The notes beneath the pieces are model-generated. The model saw nothing but the letters and a program-made list of their open reading frames with translations. It was not told where the DNA came from and searched no databases. The position numbers were made by a program, and so were the translations under genes. This document shows, piece after piece, positions 31,194 through 39,203 of a stretch of 64,000 nucleotides of DNA. Within the stretch, counting starts at the first letter, position 1, and each line of letters opens with the position of its first letter. The stretch spans positions 6,272-70,271 of the forward strand of contig DAOSUP010000008.1 in the NCBI GenBank assembly GCA_035378845.1, in the 5' to 3' direction. The DNA is from JAKOUL01 sp035378845 (GTDB lineage Bacteria > Dictyoglomota > Dictyoglomia > Dictyoglomales > Dictyoglomaceae).

Positions 31194-31241
31194 TGATGCT
31201 CCTCCTTCACTTTATGTATTGTACCCCAAACTTAAAGAGGG

Positions 31242-31268
31242 AGCCCCCTCAAGTTAAAAGAGGGGGCT
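31242..31268 (-). terminator. Intra-operon stem-loop before the permease genes
   Basis: A perfect 9-bp stem (AGCCCCCTC / GAGGGGGCT) with a nine-base loop lies ten bases after the LamG gene stop. The minus-strand side has no proper T run, so it may act as an mRNA-stabilising or processing structure rather than a terminator. Confidence 0.5.
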
Positions 31269-31277
31269 TCTTACTAC

Positions 31278-32027
31278 TTAAATTGGGTAAGATTTATAGA
31301 GGTCTAATACTTCATTCTCACTTAAGACTTTATCATAGATTCTAAGCTCATCAAAAATCCCTCTCAATGGGAGATCCCAATAATTTACACCAATTGCAAA
31401 AACTCCACCTGGCTTTAAGCTAAATACATCAGGAACAAGTCCATCTGGATTAGGCTGTCCATTGATCTGGACTTTTGATATCATTTGTTTACCATTAACA
31501 TATATATTTGCTTTCCCATGATCTACAGTAAGAACTACATGATACCATTTCCCTGTCTGTAAATTTTCGCTGCATAAACCATCGTACCAAATATCTTTTA
31601 CGTCATCTCTTGCCCAAAGTAAAGTCCCTTGAGACCAACCAAAAGGTACAAGACTAACCCAATGGAAAGATCCATTATCATCAATATATGCTCCAAAGAA
31701 AGTTGGAGTATGCATTGTAAAGCTTTCTATATTCACCAAGAAAGACACACTATAGTCATAATCTTTTATTAAATCGTCTGGTAGAACAACCCCTCTTCTT
31801 CCATTAAAAAGTAGAGCTTTTCCTTTAATTCCATCAGTATATTCTATATCCTTAGCAGCAATGTTTATCTTAGCACCTACTACCTTCCCATCTCCAAAAT
31901 GACCTGTAGCATCTTTTAAATCTCCATCAAATGGGAAATAGGCAATCAAACTATCTTCTTGACCAAAACCGACTCCTAAGAGAATAATTAAGGAAATTAA
32001 TAAACCCACAAAGAATCTGCTCTTCAT
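31278..32027 (-). CDS. Secreted LamG/concanavalin A-like single-domain protein
   Basis: A 249-residue protein: signal peptide MKSRFFVGLLISLIILLGVG, then one LamG-type sandwich (LIAYFPFDGDLKDATGHFG ... GKWYHVVLTVDHGKANIYVNG ... FDELRIYDKVLSENEV), the standard LamG sequence pattern. It has no catalytic domain. Such domains bind glycans; here it could help retain arabinan at the cell or be a separate binding partner of GH43. It stands 15 bases after GH43 in the same operon. A very small glycosidase is unlikely because no acidic pair stands out. Confidence 0.8.
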   Translation of the reverse strand: MKSRFFVGLLISLIILLGVGFGQEDSLIAYFPFDGDLKDATGHFGDGKVVGAKINIAAKDIEYTDGIKGKALLFNGRRGVVLPDDLIKDYDYSVSFLVNIESFTMHTPTFFGAYIDDNGSFHWVSLVPFGWSQGTLLWARDDVKDIWYDGLCSENLQTGKWYHVVLTVDHGKANIYVNGKQMISKVQINGQPNPDGLVPDVFSLKPGGVFAIGVNYWDLPLRGIFDELRIYDKVLSENEVLDLYKSYPI

Positions 32028-32042
32028 GTTAAAAACCTCCCT

Positions 32043-33470
32043 CTACTTTGTTTTTTGTACACCCCAAACAGAAACTCCTCTCTTAGATAAACATGAAAAG
32101 GTCACAACCTTTTTCACTGAAACAGGATCCCACTGAGACAGAACAATACCTTTATAAACCTCAGTGTTACCATTGGAGTTAATCTCTAAGGTGAGATATT
32201 GATCCTTTAATTCCCACTTGCCAGTAGCTTCTCCTGATATAGTGCCATCTGCCTTTAAAGATATATCCAAAGGAGTCTTAATATCTGCAGTAATATCCTT
32301 TCCATGATTAATCAAGAAATAATCCCCTGCAACATCATTGATATTAAGCTTTGAGATAGACTCTCCTGCATAAGGAAAAGGCGCTACAACTGGCCATCCA
32401 TCAGAGTTAAGGAACATCTGATGAACCCTCATCGTAAAATACTCTCCTCTTCCAGGAAATCTTGTATGAAAAACTATAAAATATTTACCTGTTTCTGGAT
32501 CATAATAAGCTGAGTTATGACCAGGAGAAACATAGCCAAAGGTTAAAACGCTGCGAGCATTATTTTTATTTAAATTAAAGTTACCAATTAATTTAGCACC
32601 ATATTCAGATAGTTTTGTTCTGTCTCTTCCTGATGCATCTACCATACTTTTACCTTCAGTATCTAAATAAGGTCCGTCTGGATTTTTAGATCTTGCCACT
32701 CTAATGTTATAACCACCCTTAGAGTCTAACCCTCCAAAGCTCAAAAAAAGATAGTAGTAATCTGTTTCAGGACTGTAAAGTATGAATGATCCCTCCATAG
32801 GAGCATGATATCCACCAGCAAGTTTCTTTCCATATCCTTGATTGGGAAGAGGAAAACCAGTTTTGGGATCTAACTTTACAATATATATTCCTCCAAAGTA
32901 TGAGCCATAAGACATCCATAAATTCCCTTCTTTATCATAGAATACATGAGGGTCAATACAGTTTGGATGCTTTTGAGGATCATACATGGTACCATCAGGA
33001 GCCAAACCCTCTTCAAAACGTATACCAGATTTTAGTATAAGCTTTACATTTTTATAAGGTCCTTCTATATTATCTGAGACTGCAATTCCTATAGTTGATC
33101 TGAAAGCTCCGAAAGTACTTACACAATAATACATATAATACTTACCATCAGAAAGCTGTATGACAGAAGGTGCCCACACATCAGGATTTGGAGTTTCAGC
33201 CCATTCAAAAGCCTCAGAGAGTTCTACAGAAATATTTGGAATAATTTTATTGTCATCATTAAGACTTGAATTAACTGTTTGCCATACCATAAGATCCTTC
33301 GCCTTTGCAACTGCAAGATGAGAACCAAAGACATAATAGAAATCTCCTGCTTTAGTTATTGCAGGATCATGAACAGAAGCCCAAGCCTGAAAAGGCATAA
33401 CATCTGTATCTGAAAGTGTAATACTTGTCAGAAGAACTAATAATATCATTAAAATAACTAATTGTTTCAT
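32043..33470 (-). CDS. Secreted GH43 arabinan-degrading enzyme with lipocalin-like C-terminal domain
   Basis: A 475-residue enzyme with signal peptide MKQLVILMILLVLLTSITLS. The five-bladed propeller begins at ASVHDPAITK (catalytic-base Asp), includes NPDVWAPSV, and has the proton-donor Glu in HAPMEGSFI. The C-terminal 100 residues (from LNINDVAGDYFLINHG) resemble the small beta-barrel attached to endo-arabinanases. Endo-1,5-alpha-L-arabinanase is the best reading; exo-arabinosidase is possible. Substrate logic fits the rest of the operon: this enzyme cuts the backbone and GH51 removes the branches. Confidence 0.9.
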   Translation of the reverse strand: MKQLVILMILLVLLTSITLSDTDVMPFQAWASVHDPAITKAGDFYYVFGSHLAVAKAKDLMVWQTVNSSLNDDNKIIPNISVELSEAFEWAETPNPDVWAPSVIQLSDGKYYMYYCVSTFGAFRSTIGIAVSDNIEGPYKNVKLILKSGIRFEEGLAPDGTMYDPQKHPNCIDPHVFYDKEGNLWMSYGSYFGGIYIVKLDPKTGFPLPNQGYGKKLAGGYHAPMEGSFILYSPETDYYYLFLSFGGLDSKGGYNIRVARSKNPDGPYLDTEGKSMVDASGRDRTKLSEYGAKLIGNFNLNKNNARSVLTFGYVSPGHNSAYYDPETGKYFIVFHTRFPGRGEYFTMRVHQMFLNSDGWPVVAPFPYAGESISKLNINDVAGDYFLINHGKDITADIKTPLDISLKADGTISGEATGKWELKDQYLTLEINSNGNTEVYKGIVLSQWDPVSVKKVVTFSCLSKRGVSVWGVQKTK

Positions 33471-33490
33471 AAAATTTGCCCTCCAAAAAA

Positions 33491-33513
33491 GAGGGAGGAA
33501 TTCATCCTCCCTC
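33491..33513 (-). terminator. Intra-operon hairpin after the sugar-binding-protein gene
   Basis: A 9-bp stem (GAGGGAGGA / TCCTCCCTC) with a five-base loop, followed on the minus strand by six T, lies 13 bases after the binding-protein stop. It should end most transcripts there and let a fraction continue into GH43. The same arrangement is seen in the other importer operon at 15268. Confidence 0.85.
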
Positions 33514-33526
33514 TTAAGTAACTTAC

Positions 33527-34786
33527 TTATTTCCCTTTTCCTGCCCAGTAATCCTCTAATATTGGCATAACTTCTTCTGCTGCCATACTCATTGCCTTTT
33601 CAGGTGTCAACTTTCTTGTGATTAACACATCTTCCAAGTATACTGCTACTGTATCTAACACCTCTGAGATGTATGGGAACATTTGGAAGGTTTTCACATA
33701 TGGTAATTGTTGAGCTATGGTATATATGTATGGAAGTTTATCTTTCAATTCTTTACCTGTTGCTATAGATTTTCTTGCAGGTGTTTGTCCTGCTGCATAC
33801 CATTCAATAGCATGATCCCATAAATATTTCATCCATGTCATAGATGCTTTCAATACTTGTGGATCCTGAGCCATAACCTTTGGTAAAGCTAATACATGTG
33901 ATCCACCAAACACTGCCCTCTTAGTTCCAAGTAATGGGGCTGGTGCTGCTCCAAAGTTTTCCTTAAAAAGCTCTTTCCATGCGGTAGATGTCCATACTCC
34001 TGTGATTAATACACTGGCTTGTCCACTTTCAAAGGCAGGACCTGGGTCTACAGAAGCCTTAGGAAAATAGCCCTTATCCTGAAATTCCATAAGAAGTCTT
34101 AGAGCTTTTGCTCCTGCGTCCTGGAATGCTGGCTGTTTAAAGTCTGGGGTTAATAAATCTCCACCAAATTGCCACAGTAGATGTACCCACAACCAGCTCC
34201 ATGTAGGGTTCTCATAATATGGTGTAATACCTTTTGGTGTTATCTTTTTCAGAGCCTCCATAGCTTTTTCAAATTCAGCTTTGGTCTTTGGTGGTTTATT
34301 AGGATCTAATCCTGCTTTTGCAAAATTTCCTTTATTATATGCCATATAAAAGATCCAGCAATCTAAAGGAACACCATATATTTTATTCCCCTTTACAATG
34401 TCTTTACGTAGTTCTGGATAAACATCATTAATATCTATTCCATATTGCTTTAGTTCACTTGCTGTAAAGGTCTTAAACTGATCTTGTTCAATATAAATAG
34501 GCATATCCATTTTCCTTATGAGTAAAATTTGTGGCGCTTGTTTTGTAGCTATACCTGTAGATAGTTTTGTCTTATATTCCAAAGAATTTCCTAAAACAAG
34601 GTGTACCACTTCTATATCTGGATGTTCTTTGTTAAAACTACTAATGATCTTATCCATATATGCCCCATCTGCTCCACTAAGAGGTGTCATAAAAGTTAAA
34701 GTTATTTTTTTAGCCTGCCCTAAACCTACTACCATAAGAGTCAATAAAGCTATAATTATAATCACACTTATCTTCTTTAGACTCAT
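33527..34786 (-). CDS. Extracellular sugar-binding protein (family 1, MalE-like)
   Basis: A 419-residue binding protein with signal peptide MSLKKISVIIIIALLTLMVV and no lipobox. ITLTFMTPLSGADGAYMDKIISSFNKEHP is the standard SBP_bac_1 start; GVPLDCWIFYMAYNKGNF and TGVWTSTAWKELF are ligand-cleft segments. It is the first gene of the arabinan operon and supplies ligand to the MalF/MalG-like permeases. It has a near-consensus promoter and a candidate operator upstream. Confidence 0.93.
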   Translation of the reverse strand: MSLKKISVIIIIALLTLMVVGLGQAKKITLTFMTPLSGADGAYMDKIISSFNKEHPDIEVVHLVLGNSLEYKTKLSTGIATKQAPQILLIRKMDMPIYIEQDQFKTFTASELKQYGIDINDVYPELRKDIVKGNKIYGVPLDCWIFYMAYNKGNFAKAGLDPNKPPKTKAEFEKAMEALKKITPKGITPYYENPTWSWLWVHLLWQFGGDLLTPDFKQPAFQDAGAKALRLLMEFQDKGYFPKASVDPGPAFESGQASVLITGVWTSTAWKELFKENFGAAPAPLLGTKRAVFGGSHVLALPKVMAQDPQVLKASMTWMKYLWDHAIEWYAAGQTPARKSIATGKELKDKLPYIYTIAQQLPYVKTFQMFPYISEVLDTVAVYLEDVLITRKLTPEKAMSMAAEEVMPILEDYWAGKGK

Positions 34787-34941
34787 TTTTTAACCCCCTT
34801 AACTTAAAATTAGACTATTACACGGAGAAGGAAAAACATCTAAACCCTTAATATTCTTATTTGTTTTCTCACCTCCCACTCTTTTTAATTTTCCGAAAAG
34901 GTTTCCAGTAAATTCAACAACTTATCAACTCCATATACTTT

Positions 34942-34956
34942 ACTAAAAATTTTAGT
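34942..34956. promoter_or_regulatory. Candidate operator at the arabinan operon start site
   Basis: ACTAAAAATTTTAGT is a perfect 15-base inverted repeat. It begins four bases after the -10 box of the minus-strand promoter, over the predicted transcription start, a place where a bound repressor blocks RNA polymerase. The divergent LacI protein is the obvious candidate, although the palindrome lacks the central CG usual for LacI sites. Confidence 0.5.
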
Positions 34957-34959
34957 TAA

Positions 34960-34988
34960 ATTTTAACGCAGAAATTTTTAAATGTCAA
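34960..34988 (-). promoter_or_regulatory. Promoter of the arabinan operon
   Basis: On the minus strand perfect TTGACA (34988-34983), 17 bases, then TAAAAT (34965-34960). The leader to the binding-protein start is about 170 bases. Confidence 0.7.
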
Positions 34989-35142
34989 TAAGCAAATTTT
35001 ATTTAACATTCCAAACCTATATAATTCAGCCTTCTTAAAAGAAATCTCTTTAAATCTATCTTTGTTTCTTGTATAATTTTTACTAAAAATTACTATTAAG
35101 CATTATAATATAAATGGTTAGATAAAATTTACTTAAAATAGG

Positions 35143-35172
35143 TTGACTTGCAAATAAAAGTAATAGTATATT
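35143..35172 (+). promoter_or_regulatory. Promoter of the divergent LacI gene
   Basis: TTGACT (35143-35148), 18 bases, then TATATT (35167-35172), followed about 30 bases later by the start codon. The copy of TTTACTAAAAA at 35079-35089 lies upstream of it. Confidence 0.5.
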
Positions 35173-35202
35173 TAAATAAAATTTTTAAAAGGAAAAGTAA
35201 CA

Positions 35203-36210
35203 ATGCGAAGGGGAAATAATAAAAGAAAAGTAACTTTAAAGGATATTGCCAAAGCAGCAGAGGTATCCGTCTCTGCAGTATCCTTTGCTTTGAATAACAA
35301 AGGATCCCTTAATCCTGAGACAAAGACCAAGATACTAAAAGTTGCTCAAGAATTAGGATATATTCCTGAAAAGGAGTTTAAAAAAACCTATACCATAGGC
35401 TTAGTAATTAGTGATGTCACAAATCCTTTTTATCCTGCAGTTATTACTGGAGTAGAAAGTGTACTCTTAAAACATGAGTATAGTCTCTTTCTTTGTAATA
35501 CAGATTATGACCCCAATTTAGGTTGTACATCTATAAAAAGATTTATAGATAGAAATGTGGATGGGGCAATTATTATGACAAATAGGCTTGATGATTCTAC
35601 CATTGAACTTCTTAAATTACATAACATTCCTGTAGTAGTTTTTGATAGAAGTATAGAAGGCTTAGATGTAAGTGGACTTCTTGTGGATTTTCAATCAGGG
35701 ATATCGGAAGCTGTAACTCATTTGGTAAATTTAGGACATACTGATATAGCTATTATTACAGGTCCATTAGATTTAGAAACAGCTCAAGCAAGGCTCCGTG
35801 CCTTTAAAATGGCTCTTAAAAGATATCATATAGAGCTTTCAGAAGATAGAATTGTTGAAGGGGATTTTAAGATGAAAAGTGGCGAAGAAGCTATGAGAAA
35901 AGTTTTAAAGATGGATCCAAGACCTACCGCAGTATTTGTATCTAACGATATGATGGCTATCGGTGCTCTTAGAGAAGCCCAAAATCAAGGAGTAAAAGTT
36001 CCAGAAGAGATATCAATTGTGGGATTAGATGATATTATGATGTCATCCTATGTAAATCCACCATTAACTACTGTAGTATTCCCTCAACAGGAGGTAGGGT
36101 CAAAGGCTGCTGAGTTAATATTAAAGTACATAGAGCATGGAGAAAAAATCGTATCATATATCCATACATACTTAGTAGTAAGAAAGTCTACAGGACCAGC
36201 TCCCAGGTAA
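35203..36210 (+). CDS. LacI-family transcriptional regulator
   Basis: A 335-residue regulator with helix-turn-helix VTLKDIAKAAEVSVSAVSFA (residues 9-28) and a ligand domain from IGLVISDVTNPFYPAVITG to the usual C-terminal LTTVVFPQQEVGSKAAELI. It is divergent from the arabinan operon and so probably controls it, with arabinose or an oligomer as inducer. Its ribosome site is modest (AAAAGGAAAAG). Its stop lies four bases from the convergent activase gene. The operon also encodes a second LacI protein; which one binds which site cannot be read here. Confidence 0.92.
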   Translation: MRRGNNKRKVTLKDIAKAAEVSVSAVSFALNNKGSLNPETKTKILKVAQELGYIPEKEFKKTYTIGLVISDVTNPFYPAVITGVESVLLKHEYSLFLCNTDYDPNLGCTSIKRFIDRNVDGAIIMTNRLDDSTIELLKLHNIPVVVFDRSIEGLDVSGLLVDFQSGISEAVTHLVNLGHTDIAIITGPLDLETAQARLRAFKMALKRYHIELSEDRIVEGDFKMKSGEEAMRKVLKMDPRPTAVFVSNDMMAIGALREAQNQGVKVPEEISIVGLDDIMMSSYVNPPLTTVVFPQQEVGSKAAELILKYIEHGEKIVSYIHTYLVVRKSTGPAPR

Positions 36211-36214
36211 AAAT

Positions 36215-37000
36215 CTATTCTGTCTCCTTTGCAAAAAGAGCAGCACCTAAAGCTCCTACTATTTGTGGCTCAGAAGGTACTTTAATCTCTTCTCCTAAAA
36301 GTTCTTCTAAAGCCAGTACTACGCCACCATTTTTAGCTACTCCGCCAGTCATAACTATATCTTTTTCAATGCCTATCCTTTTAGCAAGATTTAAAACTCT
36401 TTTTGCTACAGAGTAATTTAATCCTTTTATAATCTCATTTTTATCTTTACCCTCAGATAGAAGAGTGATCACTTCAGATTCTGCAAAAACAGTACATATA
36501 TTAGTTATTTCTAAATGGTTTTTAGTATTTGCATGTATCTCTCCAAAATTTTTAAGATCCTCATGAAGTACATTTGACATAATCTCCAAAAATCTTCCTG
36601 TCCCTGCTGCACATTTATCATTCATAACAAAATCTACCACTAAATTATTTTTCCCTATTTTTATAACCTTACTATCTTGTCCTCCAATATCAATTACTGT
36701 TCTTGCCTGTGGAAAATAAAATTTAACTCCTTTTGCATGACAAGAAATTTCAGTTTTTGTATCTTTTGCAAAATTCACTCTCACTCTTCCATATCCTGTA
36801 GCTACAGTTCTTTTTATATCTTCCATTTTCAAATTAGCTTCTTTAAGAATCTCATCAATAAGTTTTAAAGAGGTATTCTCTCCATTAGGACCTGTTGCCG
36901 TAATTTTATAAGATATTACCTTATCCTCTCCATCCTTAGATAAAAGAAGCGCTACTTTAGTAGTTACAGATCCAATATCTACTCCCAAAAAATAATTCAT
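36215..37000 (-). CDS. 2-hydroxyacyl-CoA dehydratase activase-like ATPase (HgdC/BadF family)
   Basis: A 261-residue ASKHA-fold ATPase. GVDIGSVTTKVALL is the first phosphate loop, VIDIGGQDSKVI the second, and TGGVAKNGGVVLALE the adenosine motif. The cysteines in NDKCAAGTGRF and TNICTVFAE hold the intersubunit [4Fe-4S] cluster of the dimer. It would pass one high-energy electron, driven by ATP, to the dehydratase encoded upstream, with which it overlaps by four bases. Length matches the family. Confidence 0.92.
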   Translation of the reverse strand: MNYFLGVDIGSVTTKVALLLSKDGEDKVISYKITATGPNGENTSLKLIDEILKEANLKMEDIKRTVATGYGRVRVNFAKDTKTEISCHAKGVKFYFPQARTVIDIGGQDSKVIKIGKNNLVVDFVMNDKCAAGTGRFLEIMSNVLHEDLKNFGEIHANTKNHLEITNICTVFAESEVITLLSEGKDKNEIIKGLNYSVAKRVLNLAKRIGIEKDIVMTGGVAKNGGVVLALEELLGEEIKVPSEPQIVGALGAALFAKETE

Positions 37001-38223
37001 GCTATCACCTCAAAAAAAGCTTCCATACGTGTCTTTATCTGCTCCTTAGGGAAATTAGTCTTATCTATTAAATCTCCATCAATAACTATTGCAGGGATTC
37101 CACCATTCACAAGTTTTTTCCTCAAAAAATATGATGGCACAGAGCCCTGTCTACATCCCCATTGATTAAAAATTACTACTCCATCTGCTTTATATTCCTC
37201 TACATTCTTTACTGCTACATCATATCTTTCTTCAAGGGTAGAAAAAGCCTTGAGATTTAACATCTTTTTAGCCAAAGATTCAAAAGGATTATTAGGATCT
37301 AATTTCTCCCATGTAATAAAACTTGATTCTTCAAACACAATATAAGCCCCTTTACTTTTCATCCAATCAAAGAAATCTGTCCTAAAATAAGGTCCAAGAT
37401 GCATCCAATACAGCCTAATCTTAGGTTCTATTATCTTTCCTTTCTTTATCAAATCCTTAATTTTATCCCTTAAAGCCTTAAAAAATACTACCCCATACTT
37501 AGAGCCAAATGCAGAGAATATCATCCCTGCATAATCAAGAAACTCTTTCCCTCCAATCACTAAAGCTTCCTTTCTTAATTCATTTATCTCTAAGAGATAC
37601 TCTCGTGCCTCATTAGAAAGATCAATTGCCTTTTTCAATTTTAAATCTGCATCCTGTATCCTCAACTTCATTGAGAGCTCATTATAAATTTTTTCAAGCT
37701 TTCCAGCAAGAAAGTCAACTCTTTCATAAGAATCCAAGGGGTAGTAACTCCCTCCATACATCTGGTTTAAAAGATAGAAAGAATATATAGCAGAATGACA
37801 TGGTTTATTCACCGATATAAGGAGATCTGGATTTGGAAGAAAATTTAACTTAGATAGTCCGATTATACACTTATGCACACTGCAAAGATCAGAAGAAGAG
37901 ACAAGCTCTTCACTCTCTTGTAATGGTCTTCCCACAAGATCTAATGCAGAGAGAAAACCAGATACAACTTCAGGAAGCATAGGATAAAGATCTAAAGCAT
38001 AAAGAAATTCTGTAGGTGTAAAAATATTTACCATTACTGCTTTTCCATCTCTCCCATAGGTTCTTCTTACAAGCTCTAATGCATACTGATAGGATATTTT
38101 CGTTACCTCATCATCCCTATATTTATAAGACAAAAGGGCATTTACTAAGGGATAGATAGCAGGAAATTTTAGATATCTTTTCAGATTATCAGAATGATCA
38201 AATAACACATTATCTATTTTCAT
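36997..38223 (-). CDS. 2-hydroxyacyl-CoA dehydratase-like subunit (HgdB/BcrB-like), larger
   Basis: A 408-residue protein of the 2-hydroxyglutaryl-CoA dehydratase / benzoyl-CoA reductase subunit family. Candidate cluster cysteines are in SSDLCSVHKC, SVNKPCHSA and FNQWGCRQGS. The C-terminal segment IDGDLIDKTNFPKEQIKTRMEAF is characteristic. It overlaps the smaller subunit gene by 14 bases and the activase by four, so the three form one complex or cycle. There is no CoA-transferase beside them, so the true substrate, and whether it is a CoA ester at all, is uncertain. Confidence 0.85.
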   Translation of the reverse strand: MKIDNVLFDHSDNLKRYLKFPAIYPLVNALLSYKYRDDEVTKISYQYALELVRRTYGRDGKAVMVNIFTPTEFLYALDLYPMLPEVVSGFLSALDLVGRPLQESEELVSSSDLCSVHKCIIGLSKLNFLPNPDLLISVNKPCHSAIYSFYLLNQMYGGSYYPLDSYERVDFLAGKLEKIYNELSMKLRIQDADLKLKKAIDLSNEAREYLLEINELRKEALVIGGKEFLDYAGMIFSAFGSKYGVVFFKALRDKIKDLIKKGKIIEPKIRLYWMHLGPYFRTDFFDWMKSKGAYIVFEESSFITWEKLDPNNPFESLAKKMLNLKAFSTLEERYDVAVKNVEEYKADGVVIFNQWGCRQGSVPSYFLRKKLVNGGIPAIVIDGDLIDKTNFPKEQIKTRMEAFFEVIA

Positions 38224-39175
38224 AGACCATCTCTATAAAAGCTTCTAATCTTGTTCTCATTTGTTCTTTTCCACTTAAAGTATAATCATCCTCTATAATT
38301 AGGATAGGAATATTATATTCTCTCAATTTTTTTCTAAGCAACCCATATTGATATAAAATTGGATCACAATATTTTAGAGAATATATAATAACACCGTCTA
38401 TTTTATCCTTAACTTTGAGTATTTTTGATACATAATCATCAATATCAAGACTTCTCAAACATAGATTATCTTTTAGGTAATAAGAAGAAAGAGCATAAAA
38501 AGGATCATCTTTATAATTATCAATCTTCTGAGATACTCTTCTACTGAAGCAAAATTCAGAGTAAGCTATTTCAATATCTAACTCCTTGAGAAAATCTATG
38601 AAGCTTGGAGGAAACATTGTAGATACAAAATATACTTTAAGCTTTGAGTTTTCTATCTTTCTATTTCCTAATATATCTTCAAAAGGTAATTTTAGAGAAG
38701 AAAGATAATTTTCATTATAATATTCAATTGCATCAATAAGCTTATTTTTATCCTTACCACCTAAGAAATTTACATAAATATCCTCAAGCTCATCAGCAAA
38801 AAATTTTATATCCTCTTCTTCTCTTCCAAAAGGAATCTTCAAAAAATACAAATCTTTAGAAACTCCCAATTCTTTCCAGCATTCATAGATTCTCTTTGAT
38901 GAATCACAACCATCTGTAAGTATCAATTTTTCAAAAACAAAATCTTCTCTCAAAATAAATTCCGTTACATTTTTAAGATAAGGACAAAAATACTTAGGGA
39001 ATAACTCATCAGTATTTTCAGGATACACAGATGGAAATATTATAGGAAGCGGAGTAAAAGACGCAGCATATATTATCTCAGGAGGTACGTAGGCACAAAA
39101 ATAACCTACGTATTTCCCCCTATTTAGTTCTTCTTTAAGAAGATTAAGATATTTATACTCTCTTTCTACCTCCAT
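38210..39175 (-). CDS. 2-hydroxyacyl-CoA dehydratase-like subunit, smaller
   Basis: A 321-residue divergent member of the same family. Conserved-looking cysteines occur in VGYFCAYVPPEIIYAA, KYFCPYLKNV, TDGCDSSKRI and SLKYCDPILYQYG, in the places expected for iron-sulfur ligands and the substrate cleft. The C-terminal IEDDYTLSGKEQMRTRLEAFIEM mirrors the end of the larger subunit, so the pair probably arose by duplication. It begins 28 bases after the ribulokinase stop and is likely read from the araB promoter. Confidence 0.82.
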   Translation of the reverse strand: MEVEREYKYLNLLKEELNRGKYVGYFCAYVPPEIIYAASFTPLPIIFPSVYPENTDELFPKYFCPYLKNVTEFILREDFVFEKLILTDGCDSSKRIYECWKELGVSKDLYFLKIPFGREEEDIKFFADELEDIYVNFLGGKDKNKLIDAIEYYNENYLSSLKLPFEDILGNRKIENSKLKVYFVSTMFPPSFIDFLKELDIEIAYSEFCFSRRVSQKIDNYKDDPFYALSSYYLKDNLCLRSLDIDDYVSKILKVKDKIDGVIIYSLKYCDPILYQYGLLRKKLREYNIPILIIEDDYTLSGKEQMRTRLEAFIEMVYENR

Positions 39176-39203
39176 TAGGAGTAGATTATATCATAAAATT
39201 TTA

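Larger units (their letters stand above)
34787..35202. other. Divergent control region of the arabinan operon (416 bp)
   Basis: No gene is visible. It contains the minus-strand promoter and operator of the binding-protein operon, the plus-strand promoter of the LacI gene, and a repeated motif TTTACTAAAAA (34939-34949 and 35079-35089). A related sequence stands before the ribulokinase gene, so a shared regulator is likely. Confidence 0.6.
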
